From Pseudomonadota bacterium (lineage in GTDB: Bacteria; Pseudomonadota; Alphaproteobacteria; Rhizobiales; Hyphomicrobiaceae), in assembly GCA_023430315.1 (NCBI GenBank), contig JAEZAW010000169.1:1-5791 (forward strand): DNA of 5,791 nucleotides, written 5' to 3'. The notes under the pieces are model-generated. The model was not told the DNA's origin. It saw only the letters and a list, made by a program, of their open reading frames with translations, and made no database searches. Positions 5,642-5,791 of this stretch are shown here, in pieces. The number at the start of each line of letters is the position of its first letter. The first letter of the stretch is position 1. The translations under genes were made by a program, and so were the position numbers.

Positions 5642-5791
5642 GCCGGACCGGCCCCCTCGCGGAGCACATCAGCCATCGCGGCTCTTTTTGCGGCGCAGCG
5701 AGGGGTCTGTTGGTTTGGAAGTGCCCCCTTGCATGGCCTGGCACTTGCCTCGAATGGCCTATTAACACACTCTGTCCGGACATCTGCAGGG
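5642..5791. other. Right-end intergenic DNA, no recognisable gene
   Basis: The short open frames on both strands here (up to 70 codons) resemble no family I know and have no good ribosome-binding sites. An 8-bp inverted repeat CCCCTCGC (5653-5660) / GCGAGGGG (5698-5705) spans a 37-nt loop that contains AGCC-ATCGC-GGCT followed by CTTTTTG on the + strand, a weak terminator-like structure. A 10-bp palindrome TGTCCGGACA lies at 5773-5782. The gene upstream of infC is beyond the window. Confidence 0.4.

Noticed and set aside
5773..5782. 10-bp palindrome TGTCCGGACA near the right edge
   Set aside because: Short GC-rich palindromes are frequent in such DNA and there is no context at the window edge to give it a role.
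5571..5783. 70-codon open frame on the - strand upstream of infC
   Set aside because: It has no recognisable family or ribosome-binding site, and it contains the candidate infC promoter and most of the infC-leader DNA.

Overview
The window is GC-rich bacterial chromosome, most likely from an alphaproteobacterium, possibly a Rhizobiales/Hyphomicrobiales member. This rests on an A-type RNase P RNA with alphaproteobacterial features, an IF3 N-terminus of the form x-R-R-P, a PheT of about 800 residues and an alphaproteobacterial-style Pho box. No species can be named from the sequence alone.

Layout on the + strand: a 5'-truncated RNase P RNA gene (rnpB, about 1-386, + strand) is followed by a convergent intergenic zone with three inverted repeats (387-513). 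All three protein genes lie on the - strand. Read in transcription order they are infC (translation initiation factor IF3, 5508-4969), pheT (phenylalanyl-tRNA synthetase beta chain, 4804-2381) and a Na/Pi-cotransporter-family protein with a C-terminal PhoU-like domain (2199-514). The right end (5521-5791) is infC leader and apparently non-coding upstream DNA with an exact 17-bp palindrome.

How they work together: rnpB, infC and pheT are housekeeping genes of tRNA maturation, translation initiation and tRNA charging. The transporter looks like a separate, phosphate-regulated unit. A perfect 11-bp hairpin lies behind pheT, and between it and the transporter there is a near-consensus 18-bp Pho box and a strong Shine-Dalgarno sequence.

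The points most worth checking are: (1) infC is directly followed by pheT, while rpmI, rplT and pheS, which normally lie between them, are absent; (2) infC appears to start at an ATA codon behind a perfectly spaced AGGAG; (3) the Pho box fits the transporter's inferred job; (4) a 7-4-7 direct repeat lies upstream of pheT, and a 17-bp palindrome lies in the infC leader. I see no mobile element, CRISPR array, tRNA or clearly new multi-gene system.
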